From positions 237,484-301,483 of the forward strand of contig NZ_JAHCPS010000003.1 of the NCBI RefSeq assembly GCF_021366795.1: DNA of 64,000 nucleotides. Direction: 5' to 3'. The notes under the pieces are model-generated. The model made no database searches. It had not been told where the DNA came from and saw only the letters and a list, made by a program, of their open reading frames with translations. This DNA comes from Macrococcoides caseolyticum. GTDB taxonomy: Bacteria > Bacillota > Bacilli > Staphylococcales > Staphylococcaceae. The translations under genes and the position numbers were made by a program. Of this stretch, positions 42,294 through 49,917 are shown one piece after another (positions within the stretch are counted from its first letter, which is position 1; each line of letters begins with the position of its first letter).

Positions 42294-43835
42294 ATGGAAA
42301 TGGCATTAGAGCAAGAATTAATTCTTGTACTGGACTTTGGAAGTCAGTATAACCAGTTAATCACACGTCGTATTCGTGAGATGGGTGTTTATTCAGAATT
42401 ACATGATCATGAAATCTCAATTGAAGAGATTAAGAAAATGAATCCGAAAGGTATTATTTTATCTGGAGGACCCAATTCAGTTTATGAAGAAGGATCATTT
42501 ACAGTAAACCCTGAAATCTTTAATTTAGGCGTACCAGTACTTGGAATCTGTTATGGTATGCAGTTAATGACGAAATTATTAGGTGGAACAGTTGAGCGTG
42601 CGAATGAGCGCGAATACGGCAAAGCAGTGATTAATGCACAAACGCATTCATTATTCACAAAATTACCAGAAGAACAAACTGTTTGGATGAGTCATAGTGA
42701 TAAGGTGATTACGATACCTGATGGGTTCGAAGTCATTGCGCATTCTCCAAGCTGTCAATATGCAGCAATTGAAAATAAAGAAAGACAACTATTCGGTGTA
42801 CAATTCCATCCTGAAGTACGTCACTCTGAGTATGGAAATGATTTATTACGTAATTTTATACGTGAAATTTGTAAGTGTACTGGCGAATGGACGATGGAAA
42901 ATTTCATTGAAATTGAAATCGAAAAAATTCGTGAGAAAGTTGGCGACAGAAAAGTTATTTGTGCAATGAGTGGTGGCGTTGACTCATCAGTCGTTGCTGT
43001 GTTGATTCATAAAGCAATTGGTGACCAATTAACATGTATCTTCGTTGATCATGGTTTATTACGTAAAGGCGAAGGTGACATGGTGATGAAGCAGTTCGGT
43101 GAAGGCTTTAATATGAACATCATTCGTGTTGATGCAAAAGACCGTTTTATGAGCAAACTTGCAGGTGTATCAGATCCTGAGAAAAAACGTAAAATTATCG
43201 GTAATGAGTTTGTGTACTTATTTGATGAAGAAGCAGCTAAATTAAAAGATGCTGACTTCTTAGCACAAGGTACGTTATATACAGATATCATTGAATCAGG
43301 AACAAAAACAGCACAAACAATCAAATCACACCACAACGTAGGTGGATTACCAGAAGATATGCAGTTTGAGTTAATTGAGCCTGTGAATACATTATTTAAA
43401 GACGAAGTACGTGCGTTAGGTATTGAATTAGGTATCCCTGAGCATTTAGTATGGCGTCAACCATTCCCGGGACCAGGACTTGGAATCCGCGTGTTAGGTG
43501 AGATTACGGAAGAAAAATTAGAAATCGTACGTGAATCTGATGCGATTTTAAGAGAAGTCATTGCAGAAGCGGGATTAGAACGCGATATTTGGCAATACTT
43601 CACTGTATTACCTGACATTCGCTCAGTCGGTGTGATGGGAGACTATAGAACATACGACTACACAGTGGGTGTCCGTGCAGTAACAAGTATCGATGGTATG
43701 ACAAGTGATTTCGCAAGAATTGACTGGGAAGTATTACAGAAAGTATCAAGTAGAATCGTTAATGAAGTACAACACGTAAACCGCGTAGTGTATGACATTA
43801 CATCTAAGCCACCAAGCACGATTGAGTGGGAATAG
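42294..43835 (+). CDS. guaA: GMP synthase (glutamine-hydrolysing)
   Basis: GuaA aminates XMP to GMP with ATP and glutamine. It has 513 residues. The N-terminal class I glutamine amidotransferase has the nucleophile in [11 protein letters not shown] and a catalytic His/Glu in [13 protein letters not shown]. The ATP pyrophosphatase has the [11 protein letters not shown]-loop near residue 227. The C terminus ends STIEWE, which is the family end. Its last 16 bases before and including the stop belong to an 18-bp direct repeat that marks an integration site, so the gene's 3' end was restored by the inserted element. Confidence 0.97.
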   Translation: MEMALEQELILVLDFGSQYNQLITRRIREMGVYSELHDHEISIEEIKKMNPKGIILSGGPNSVYEEGSFTVNPEIFNLGVPVLGICYGMQLMTKLLGGTVERANEREYGKAVINAQTHSLFTKLPEEQTVWMSHSDKVITIPDGFEVIAHSPSCQYAAIENKERQLFGVQFHPEVRHSEYGNDLLRNFIREICKCTGEWTMENFIEIEIEKIREKVGDRKVICAMSGGVDSSVVAVLIHKAIGDQLTCIFVDHGLLRKGEGDMVMKQFGEGFNMNIIRVDAKDRFMSKLAGVSDPEKKRKIIGNEFVYLFDEEAAKLKDADFLAQGTLYTDIIESGTKTAQTIKSHHNVGGLPEDMQFELIEPVNTLFKDEVRALGIELGIPEHLVWRQPFPGPGLGIRVLGEITEEKLEIVRESDAILREVIAEAGLERDIWQYFTVLPDIRSVGVMGDYRTYDYTVGVRAVTSIDGMTSDFARIDWEVLQKVSSRIVNEVQHVNRVVYDITSKPPSTIEWE

Positions 43836-43837
43836 AA
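43820..43837 (+). repeat. Left direct repeat (attL) of the guaA island
   Basis: GATTGAGTGGGAATAGAA spans the last guaA codons and the stop TAG (43833-43835). It is identical to 46855-46872. Confidence 0.85.
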
Positions 43838-43852
43838 CTGAAAATAAGGAGA

Positions 43853-43879
43853 ACCCTTTAACCGTTCAGGTTTAAGGGT
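43853..43879 (+). terminator. Terminator after guaA, inside the island
   Basis: ACCCTTTAACC pairs with GGTTTAAGGGT (one mismatch) followed by CTTTTTT. It was probably brought in by the island and replaces guaA's original terminator. Confidence 0.8.
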
Positions 43880-43905
43880 CTTTTTTATGTCTTTTAAATG
43901 ATAAA

Positions 43906-43912
43906 AAGGGCA
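43906..43912 (+). repeat. AAGGGCA repeat near the left end of the island
   Basis: AAGGGCA in an A-rich context (ATAAAAAGGGCAGA). Three more copies occur near the right end (46724, 46735, 46755). This pattern would fit arm-type recombinase sites. The stretch 43913-44181 holds only an imperfect hairpin at 43993-44029 and no gene that I can support. Confidence 0.4.
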
Positions 43913-43992
43913 GAAATACGATAACTTTTAGTTAGTGGGTAGATGAGCGTTAATACGCTCAGATTTGAGCGAGTTGAAGTGTCAGGATGTTA

Positions 43993-44029
43993 GTCATACC
44001 ATATTGCTGTATTGGAAATGTGGTATGAC
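43993..44029. repeat. Inverted repeat in the left part of the island
   Basis: GTCATACCA (43993-44001) pairs with TGGTATGAC (44021-44029), with a 19-base centre that can pair a little further. There is no T-run, so it is not a classic terminator. Function unknown. Confidence 0.5.
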
Positions 44030-44181
44030 CTCAAAATGAATAAAACTCTTTGAAGATTGAACCTCGTCAAATATGACTGAGTTGTGATTGAATGAAAAGG
44101 ACAATCCAAGATTGGATAGTGCAAAGTTCATAATCTAGATTAACTAAACGAATATTATCGTTTAGTATACTAATACAAAAA

Positions 44182-44207
44182 AATAACAGACATTTTAGTC
44201 TGTTATT
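44182..44207 (-). terminator. Terminator of the small membrane-protein genes
   Basis: AATAACAGAC (44182-44191) pairs with GTCTGTTATT (44198-44207); on the minus strand TTTTTTTGTATTAG follows. The stop codon of the second small gene lies inside the stem. Confidence 0.85.
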
Positions 44208-44406
44208 CAGCACTCTTGGTTTTATTTTCCTTATTGTATGAAACGTATAAGGCAACTGAAAGAAAAAATATATAAGGTAAAATATCATTTTTAATATCAG
44301 AAAGAGTTAAGAACTGTTCTCCGGAAAGTAAATTCGTTACAATTTGAAACGCTAAGCAAAAAATTAAAGTAAAAATTAAAACATTGATACACTCTTTTTT
44401 AGTCAT
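44203..44406 (-). CDS. Small membrane protein in the guaA island (67 residues)
   Basis: This is a protein of 67 residues that I do not recognise. It has two hydrophobic segments, about residues 7-28 (INVLIFTLIFCLAFQIVTNLL) cut here as INVLIFTLIFCLAFQIV, and about 44-58 (ILPYIFFLSVALYV), and a Lys-rich tail. AAGGA lies about nine bases upstream of the ATG. It overlaps the preceding small gene by eight bases, so the two are coupled. The gene pair is divergent from the Xre-Fic operon. An immunity, anchoring or bacteriocin-type role could be imagined, but nothing in the sequence shows it. Confidence 0.6.
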   Translation of the reverse strand: MTKKECINVLIFTLIFCLAFQIVTNLLSGEQFLTLSDIKNDILPYIFFLSVALYVSYNKENKTKSAE

Positions 44407-44572
44407 GATACGAGTCCTTTCTATTAGTTTTTTTAGGAGTTAATATAAATACCAAACCACATAAGAAAAGAACAAGTGGTACACCAAAATTACTTGAATC
44501 AATCATATAAATAATAACAGCCATTACCATGATGAAGATTCCTAAATAAATATCAAAATGTTTATTCTTCAT
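44399..44572 (-). CDS. Small membrane protein in the guaA island (57 residues)
   Basis: This is a 57-residue protein, MKNKHFDIYLGIFIMVMAVI at its start, with two hydrophobic segments (about 8-24 and 30-45) and a charged tail KKTNRKDSYHD. GGGAG lies about ten bases upstream of the ATG. The stop overlaps the start of the 67-residue gene. The two proteins have the same layout, two helices and a basic C terminus, and may interact. I know no family for either. Confidence 0.55.
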   Translation of the reverse strand: MKNKHFDIYLGIFIMVMAVIIYMIDSSNFGVPLVLFLCGLVFILTPKKTNRKDSYHD

Positions 44573-44989
44573 GCAATTGTCACTCCCATATTATTTCCAT
44601 TTAAGAGTATCATTAATAACATATTTTTAATAGTATTTTTTTGTAAATTGATGAGTGAATCTCATGAAATAGTTAATGGTCAACGAGTAACCAACGGATA
44701 TTTCCGTTCGTTATAAAGCTGGTGTCTGAAAAGAAACATAGCATATGAGGTAGCCACAGTTTTGTGGTTTACTTCAATCAGTCCATATTTGGACGTAACT
44801 AAAAAATATTTTTTTAGTCGTTTAGAGCTTCTACAGCGTAAAAGAGATGATTTTACTCGTATTTGGTCTTTTTGTTGTAAAATGGCTGCAATTACCCCCC
44901 CTTTATGTTCTTAATATGAGTATGTTCATAATTAAGTATTTACATATGTATGAAGTAGTAGTAATATTGAATCTTTTAGGCAAATACTA

Positions 44990-45017
44990 TTTACAGATTA
45001 GACAATATGGGTATAAT
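44990..45017 (+). promoter_or_regulatory. Promoter of the Xre-ImmA-Fic operon
   Basis: TTTACA (44990-44995) and TATAAT (45012-45017) are separated by 16 bp. The start site should fall at about 45024, next to the palindrome described below. The stretch 44573-44989 is AT-rich; I see short imperfect hairpins but no supportable gene. Confidence 0.65.
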
Positions 45018-45030
45018 AAAGTAAGTACAT

Positions 45031-45050
45031 GCATGCATACATATGCATGC
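45031..45050. promoter_or_regulatory. Perfect palindrome, probable Xre operator
   Basis: GCATGCATA (45031-45039) and TATGCATGC (45042-45050) are perfect inverted arms with a two-base centre. It lies 14 bases after the -10 and 23 bases before the xre start codon, where a bound repressor would block early transcription. Autoregulation by the adjacent Xre protein is the simple reading. Confidence 0.65.
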
Positions 45051-45073
45051 TAAATAATGAAGGAGGGGAAAAT

Positions 45074-45367
45074 ATGAATATCTTTAAAAAGAGTAGGGGT
45101 AGATATCATTTAAGCTTAGAGTATGTAAGTAAAAAGACTGGTATTTCTATTTCTGTTATTAATAGACTAGAAAATGATAGGATTGATAACGTTAATTATT
45201 CATCCGAAATCGCTCGTTTAGCAGAATTTTACGACCTTACCCTAACTGATGTTCATTCGAATATAAGTCCTCAATCTTCTTTCATTGCAAGACATAAAGG
45301 TGCGATCAATGAACATGACAAAATGCAAATCGCTAAATTATATAAATTACAGGAAATGTTAGGATGA
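45074..45367 (+). CDS. Xre-family HTH regulator, putative antitoxin
   Basis: This protein of 97 residues opens MNIFKKSRGRYHLSLEYVSK. The HTH covers about residues 12-55 (SLEYVSKKTGISISVINRLE, then a position-conserved ARLAEFYDLTL). AGGAGG at 45061-45066 fits the ATG at 45074; a longer frame starting at 45029 would begin inside the operator and is rejected. The stop overlaps the start of the ImmA-Fic gene (ATGA), so translation is coupled. In Xre-COG2856 pairs the small HTH protein usually represses the operon and neutralises its partner. Confidence 0.85.
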   Translation: MNIFKKSRGRYHLSLEYVSKKTGISISVINRLENDRIDNVNYSSEIARLAEFYDLTLTDVHSNISPQSSFIARHKGAINEHDKMQIAKLYKLQEMLG

Positions 45368-46701
45368 GTGAAAGCAAACAAGATTTTCTTAATTCGTTAA
45401 GAAAATGCTCTCATAGAATGCAAGATGGTAGAGAACTTGCAGAATATACTTTAAATAAGTGTTTTGATGAAGGCATCCATAGTAAAGTGGATGTCTTTAA
45501 TTTATGCAGGGTATTGGATGCAAACTATGTACCGAGTGATTTAGATGATGTTGATGGTATTTATATCACCGAAAGAAGAGATGGAGAAAAGATTTTAAAT
45601 AGGGCGATTATAGGTTTAAATATAAATAAAGTGAGTTTAAGACGTTTGAAATTTACTTTAGCTCATGAATTATGCCACCATATTAAAGATTTTGAAAAAC
45701 AGCAACAAGTAACTTTGAATGAAGATTTAGATATTCCATATAGTAAAGTTGAGAAGTTTGCCAATACATTTGCTTCGTACCTCTTGGTTCCTCACCTTAA
45801 GTTAAAGAATAAATTAGATGAATTTAGTGGAAAGAAAAAATTGAGTGATGCAGATATTATATGTTTAGCAGACTATTTTGAAGTGAGTAAATCTATGATA
45901 ACTTACCGGTTAGATCGACTAAATATTAGCTATGAGTTAGGAAGTGGAAGTTTAAGTACAGATATAGACTTAAAGATAAAACTTCAATATATCAAAGGCA
46001 TATTTTCGAACTCTAAAAAATTATTTGACTCTTATCGCAGAGCTAATATCATGGAAATAGTTTCAAATGATTCTAGATTTGAAGGTATCAAATTAGAAAT
46101 CGAAGAAATTTCAGAAATAATTTTCGATATTGATGGCTTTCTAGAAGAGGGGAAAATATTAAGTGAAAATGAAATGCAAATCATCGGTCTGTATTATATG
46201 TATGAGAAACTTTTGGAAGAAAACGATATACCTGACCAATATAAGTTACAAGATTATCACTCATATTTATATAAAATGTCTAAAGAATATGTTAAAGGCT
46301 TTAGGCGATCAGATAACTATATAACTGGGGCAAAAGTGCAGACACCATCGCATACTAAAGTTCAAGAGGAAATGTATTTACTTGCTAAAGATATACGCTT
46401 TATTTTTGATGGAAGTTCTAGAGAGGTGAATTTAGAATTCGTAAATAGTTTAGCGAAGATACATCAAAAAATAACTTGGATACACCCTTTTAGTGATGGA
46501 AATGGAAGAGTGTCAAGATTATTAAATAATTGGTTGTTACAATTAAAAGAGTATCCTTATATGGTTATAAAGGTAAAAGATAAAGATAGCTATCTGAGAT
46601 GTTTACAAGAAGCAGACGAATATAATTTTAAACCTTTGATAGAATTGTTGATCGATAATATTTATGAGAATTACAATGATTACATCTTAGCTAATATATA
46701 G
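45364..46701 (+). CDS. ImmA/IrrE zinc-peptidase domain fused to a Fic domain
   Basis: A fusion of 445 residues. The N-terminal ImmA/IrrE (COG2856) domain, about 20-190, has the metallopeptidase motif AHELCHH with H101, E102 and H105, and a downstream conserved EKFANTFASYLL with E130. The C-terminal part, about 320-430, is a Fic domain with the complete active loop HPFSDGNGRVSR (H374 to R385), so AMPylation or related NMP transfer from a nucleotide is plausible. A linker of about 130 residues joins them. I see no clean [S/T]xxxE[G/N] inhibitory motif, so control may rest on Xre or on the peptidase domain. ImmA-like proteins cleave or sense repressors; Fic proteins modify targets. The joint function is unknown. 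Confidence 0.88.
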   Translation: MSESKQDFLNSLRKCSHRMQDGRELAEYTLNKCFDEGIHSKVDVFNLCRVLDANYVPSDLDDVDGIYITERRDGEKILNRAIIGLNINKVSLRRLKFTLAHELCHHIKDFEKQQQVTLNEDLDIPYSKVEKFANTFASYLLVPHLKLKNKLDEFSGKKKLSDADIICLADYFEVSKSMITYRLDRLNISYELGSGSLSTDIDLKIKLQYIKGIFSNSKKLFDSYRRANIMEIVSNDSRFEGIKLEIEEISEIIFDIDGFLEEGKILSENEMQIIGLYYMYEKLLEENDIPDQYKLQDYHSYLYKMSKEYVKGFRRSDNYITGAKVQTPSHTKVQEEMYLLAKDIRFIFDGSSREVNLEFVNSLAKIHQKITWIHPFSDGNGRVSRLLNNWLLQLKEYPYMVIKVKDKDSYLRCLQEADEYNFKPLIELLIDNIYENYNDYILANI

Positions 46702-46723
46702 AATGACATAATAGAGTATTATT

Positions 46724-46761
46724 AAGGGCAAAAAAAGGGCAGGCTTTTAGTAAAAAGGGCA
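46724..46761 (+). repeat. Three AAGGGCA repeats near the right end of the island
   Basis: AAGGGCA occurs at 46724-46730, 46735-46741 and 46755-46761, in direct orientation with A-rich leads. A fourth copy lies at 43906 near the left end. They may be arm-type sites for an integrase or Xis that is not encoded here. Confidence 0.45.
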
Positions 46762-46854
46762 AGTCCAATTTATCTCAAAATTACAAAACCATCGGCCAAC
46801 CGTTGATTTCACTAGGATTTGAATTAAATTGGATTGAAGTGAAAAGACTTTTTG

Positions 46855-46872
46855 GATTGAGTGGGAATAGAA
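46855..46872 (+). repeat. Right direct repeat (attR) of the guaA island
   Basis: GATTGAGTGGGAATAGAA, identical over 18 bases to the guaA 3' end. It is followed by a terminator in the position expected for guaA. Confidence 0.85.
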
Positions 46873-46882
46873 GTATAAATTC

Positions 46883-46919
46883 AAAAGACCTTACAGCCAC
46901 AATGGTTGTGAGGTCTTTT
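46883..46919 (+). terminator. Orphan terminator right of attR (probably the original guaA terminator)
   Basis: AAAAGACCT-TACAGCCA pairs with TGGTTGTG-AGGTCTTTT (two G-T pairs) followed by TT. No gene ends just upstream except the repeat copy of the guaA end. Confidence 0.8.
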
Positions 46920-46943
46920 TCGTTCACAATAATTATCGCCAAT

Positions 46944-46968
46944 GTTTAAAACTTTCAGTATCAGGTAT
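46944..46968 (+). promoter_or_regulatory. Sigma-B-like promoter of the 34-residue gene
   Basis: GTTTAA (46944-46949) and AGGTAT (46963-46968) are separated by 13 bp. Eleven of twelve consensus bases match GTTTAA-N13-GGGTAT. Confidence 0.6.
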
Positions 46969-47028
46969 ACAATTACTATAACCCGTTTCAAACAGCCAAA
47001 TAGTAAATACTAATGAGGAGTGATTGAA

Positions 47029-47133
47029 ATGAATGGTATCTTAAAAGTAATTGGTGCTTCAGCAATTGCATATGGTACGGTATTATGCGCAGAAGCAATT
47101 AGTGAGATTGCAACTGATATTATCGAAGAATAA
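47029..47133 (+). CDS. Small hydrophobic protein, 34 residues
   Basis: A small protein of 34 residues opening MNGILKVIGASAIAYGTVLC and ending with an acidic tail (ISEIATDIIEE). GAGGAG lies eight bases before the ATG and a strong terminator follows the stop, so this is a complete small transcription unit. The middle is hydrophobic and rich in Gly and Ala, which fits a short membrane-associated helix. It could instead be a small secreted or signalling peptide. A sigma-B-like promoter upstream suggests stress induction. I recognise no family. Confidence 0.65.
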   Translation: MNGILKVIGASAIAYGTVLCAEAISEIATDIIEE

Positions 47134-47157
47134 TAAAACTGAATATAGAGTTTAACG

Positions 47158-47177
47158 GATGAGCCGATGTGCTCATC
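47158..47177 (+). terminator. Terminator after the 34-residue gene
   Basis: GATGAGC (47158-47164) pairs with GCTCATC (47171-47177), followed by eight T. Confidence 0.88.
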
Positions 47178-47273
47178 TTTTTTTTATAAAAAATTTTATT
47201 TTTGAAAGCCTTGATATTATTGAGTTTCTATTGGATAAAAAAACTAATTAATCAAAAAATTCTGATTTAACTG

Positions 47274-47302
47274 TTGACTTTTATTTTTAAAGATAGTAAT
47301 CT
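47274..47302 (+). promoter_or_regulatory. Promoter of the met T-box transcript
   Basis: TTGACT (47274-47279) and TAATCT (47297-47302) are separated by 17 bp. The -10 is weak; no better pair is visible before the T-box. Confidence 0.45.
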
Positions 47303-47339
47303 CTTAAATAACAAATTACACAATGAAATATTACAAATT

Positions 47340-47621
47340 CACAGTAATAAGGAAAGTAAATCATACCCTGCATTCACAGAGAGTTTCCGTTTGCTGAAAG
47401 GAAATAATGAAAGCATGATTGAAAATGGCCTTTGAGTGGTGATGCCGATATTTAGGTGTCAACGGGTTCGCCCGTTATAGCGATACAGTATTAAAGTTTA
47501 TTTAACTGCGTACTGGAAGAGGTCGCTATAGTAATATAGTGGCGAATAAAGGTGGTATCACGGAAGAAGCTTTCGTCCTTTAAATCTGATTATTCAGGTT
47601 TGCAGGACGAAGGCTTTTTTA
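47340..47621 (+). ncRNA. T-box riboswitch (leader of metICFE)
   Basis: The T-box core AAAGGTGGTATCACGG lies at 47548-47563. A terminator follows, with an AGCTTTCGTCCT-type arm near 47569-47580 and an AGGACGAAGGCT arm at 47604-47615, then TTTTTT. The leader is long, as in staphylococcal met leaders. Several AUG triplets (47407, 47415, 47425) could be the methionine specifier; I could not decide. It should allow transcription when tRNA-Met is uncharged. Confidence 0.9.
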
Positions 47622-47647
47622 TTTCTTAATTTAAGGGAGGTTACTCA

Positions 47648-48754
47648 ATGAAAAGTACACAGCTTGCTCAAATTTCAACGTCTCATGACATTACAGGTGC
47701 TACTAGTAATCCTATTTACTTAGCTACAGCATTTCAACACGAAGCGGTAGGTCATTCTACTGGATTTGATTACACCAGAACAAAGAACCCAACGCGATCC
47801 CATTTCGAAGAAGCATTTGCTCGTCTTGAAGGTGGTCTCGCATCATTTGCGACTTCAAGTGGTATGGCGAGTGTTCAGCTGATTCTTAATTTATTTCAAC
47901 CACATGATGAAATACTCGTATCGTTTGATTTATATGGTGGATCGTATCGTTTATTTGATTTCTACGAACAGCAATATCAACTTAAATTCACTTACATTGA
48001 TTTTAATAATCTTGAACGGGTTCGTGCATCGATTAATGAGCATACACGTGCATTTTTCATCGAACCAATCTCTAATCCGCAAATGCAGAGTGTAGCGCTT
48101 GAACGGATATATGAAATAGCAAAAGAATACAGCTTACTGACGATTATCGATAATACCTTTTTAACACCTTATTTATCAACACCGCTTGAAGACGGCGCAG
48201 ATATTGTACTTCACTCCGCAACGAAATATATATCGGGTCACAATGATGTGCTGGCTGGTGTTGTAACCGTAAAAGATGAAGCGCTCGCAGTGCAGCTCGG
48301 TCAATTTCACAACATGATTGGTGCGACACTCTCACCATTTGATAGTTATTTGTTAGTAAGAGGACTAAAGACACTGCACCTCAGAATGGATCGGTCAATT
48401 GATAATGCTAAGCGATTATCCCAAGTGCTGAATGAGAATGAGGCGATAGATGAGGTATTGTATGCAGGTACAACTGGGATGCTAAGTGTAAGGCTTAATA
48501 AATCGTATAATACACGGGAATTTCTCAAACATTTAAATGTTTGTATATTTGCTGAGAGTCTTGGTGGAACGGAAACATTTATTACATTCCCATATACACA
48601 GACACATATCGATATGCCGGATGAAGAAAAGGAGAAGCGTGGGATTAACGAACACCTTCTTCGCATATCAGTTGGTGTTGAAGATTTTGAAGATATAAAT
48701 GCAGATATATTACAGGCACTGAATAAATCTAAAGTAGTGGAGGTGATTGTATGA
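47648..48754 (+). CDS. metI: Cystathionine gamma-synthase / O-acetylhomoserine sulfhydrylase MetI
   Basis: MetI is a PLP enzyme that makes cystathionine (or homocysteine) from acylated homoserine and cysteine (or sulfide). It has 368 residues. The N-terminal LEGGLASFATSSGMAS and the PLP-lysine block HSATKYISGHNDVLAG (Lys near residue 197) are the Cys/Met-metabolism signature. GGGAGG lies upstream. The stop overlaps the metC start (ATGA). It is the first gene of metI-metC-metF-metE, which builds methionine from homoserine, and is under T-box control. Confidence 0.93.
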   Translation: MKSTQLAQISTSHDITGATSNPIYLATAFQHEAVGHSTGFDYTRTKNPTRSHFEEAFARLEGGLASFATSSGMASVQLILNLFQPHDEILVSFDLYGGSYRLFDFYEQQYQLKFTYIDFNNLERVRASINEHTRAFFIEPISNPQMQSVALERIYEIAKEYSLLTIIDNTFLTPYLSTPLEDGADIVLHSATKYISGHNDVLAGVVTVKDEALAVQLGQFHNMIGATLSPFDSYLLVRGLKTLHLRMDRSIDNAKRLSQVLNENEAIDEVLYAGTTGMLSVRLNKSYNTREFLKHLNVCIFAESLGGTETFITFPYTQTHIDMPDEEKEKRGINEHLLRISVGVEDFEDINADILQALNKSKVVEVIV

Positions 48755-49917
48755 CGAATAAAGAGACGCAATTATCAAAGCATCATCAATTAGAAGGCTA
48801 CGCATCAAGCAATATGCCACTATATTATGCTTCTACATATAAACAAGAACAATTAGGTGGCGAAACAACATTTGATTATGCGAGAAGCGGTAATCCGAAT
48901 AGAAAATATCTTGAAGAGCAGTTAGCAGATTTAGAGGGTGGACAATATGGATTGGCTTTTAGCTCTGGTATTGCAGCTGTTACTGCTGTATTTCTAACGT
49001 TGAAAGCTGGCGATCATGTCATTATGCCTGATGATGTGTATGGTGGCACTTTTAGATTAACAGAACAAATACTTTCGAAATTTGGCCTGACATTTACAGT
49101 TGTTGATCAATCTAATTTAGAAGAAATCGAGCAAGCTATACAGGTGAACACGCGACTCATCTATGTAGAAACACCGTCAAATCCATTGTTTAAAGTAGCG
49201 GATATTCAAGCAATTTGTAACATTGCAAAGCAGCATCGATGTTTGGTGGCCGTCGATAATACCTTTATGACGCCACTTGGACAGTCACCTCTAGAGCATG
49301 GTGCAGATTTTATCATTCATTCAGCTACAAAGTTTTTAAGTGGTCATAGTGATGTCATCGCAGGTGCAGTAATAACAAATGAAGCATACCTGGCTGATCA
49401 ACTCTATTTAATTCAGAACGGAACAGGTTCAGGATTAGGCGTTTACGATGCATGGACGTTAACAAATCACCTAAAGACGTTACCAGTAAGATTTCAACAA
49501 AGTGTTAAACATGCAGAAGTGATTTATCAATTTCTATCGGCTCACTCTGCTGTACAAGAAGTCTATTACCCAGGTAATCATCCAGTTCACTTGAAACAAG
49601 CGACGTGCGGTGGTGCAGTCATTGGATTCAGAATAAGAGATGAAACAAAAGCGCAGCAATTTGTTGACCTCTTAAAATTACCATTAGTATCCGTAAGCTT
49701 AGGTGGTGTAGAAACCATTTTATCGCACCCAGCAACGATGAGCCATGCTGCAGTTCCTGAATTTGTGAGAAGAAAACGCGGTATTACCGATGGATTATTT
49801 AGATTATCAGTTGGCCTGGAGCATCCAGAAGATCTTATTAAAGATTTAGATTTTGCTTTAAGGAGGGGTGTATATGACCATTCTGAAAGAGATGAGCGAA
49901 CGTATATTAGTGGCTGA
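48751..49917 (+). CDS. metC: Cystathionine beta-lyase MetC
   Basis: MetC cleaves cystathionine to homocysteine, pyruvate and ammonia with PLP. It has 388 residues. Signature blocks: LEGGQYGLAFSSGIAAVTAV near 65, YVETPSNPLFKVADI near 145 and the PLP-lysine HSATKFLSGHSDVIAG near 190. It is coupled to metI by a four-base overlap. Its last 44 bases run into metF (49874-49917), giving a tail [16 protein letters not shown] that is longer than the family norm; that overlap may simply be operon packing. Confidence 0.93.
   Translation: MTNKETQLSKHHQLEGYASSNMPLYYASTYKQEQLGGETTFDYARSGNPNRKYLEEQLADLEGGQYGLAFSSGIAAVTAVFLTLKAGDHVIMPDDVYGGTFRLTEQILSKFGLTFTVVDQSNLEEIEQAIQVNTRLIYVETPSNPLFKVADIQAICNIAKQHRCLVAVDNTFMTPLGQSPLEHGADFIIHSATKFLSGHSDVIAGAVITNEAYLADQLYLIQNGTGSGLGVYDAWTLTNHLKTLPVRFQQSVKHAEVIYQFLSAHSAVQEVYYPGNHPVHLKQATCGGAVIGFRIRDETKAQQFVDLLKLPLVSVSLGGVETILSHPATMSHAAVPEFVRRKRGITDGLFRLSVGLEHPEDLIKDLDFALRRGVYDHSERDERTYISG

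Larger units (their letters stand above)
43820..46872. mobile_element. Genomic island inserted at the 3' end of guaA
   Basis: An exact 18-bp repeat, GATTGAGTGGGAATAGAA, occurs at 43820-43837 (guaA end) and again at 46855-46872. Between them lie about 3.0 kb with two tiny membrane genes on the minus strand and an Xre plus ImmA-Fic operon on the plus strand. A second, unrelated terminator with the position expected for guaA's own lies just beyond the right repeat. The guaA 3' end is a known target for tyrosine recombinases, including some staphylococcal pathogenicity islands such as SaPIbov1. I find no integrase, so this is a remnant or a passenger element. Confidence 0.8.

Noticed and set aside
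43462..43476. CCCGGG in guaA as a Noc site
   Set aside because: Only about 9 of 14 bases fit, and it encodes the conserved PFPGPG loop.
44847..45053. Open frame of 68 codons upstream of xre
   Set aside because: Its ATG has no ribosome site with proper spacing, and the frame runs through the promoter and operator of the Xre operon.
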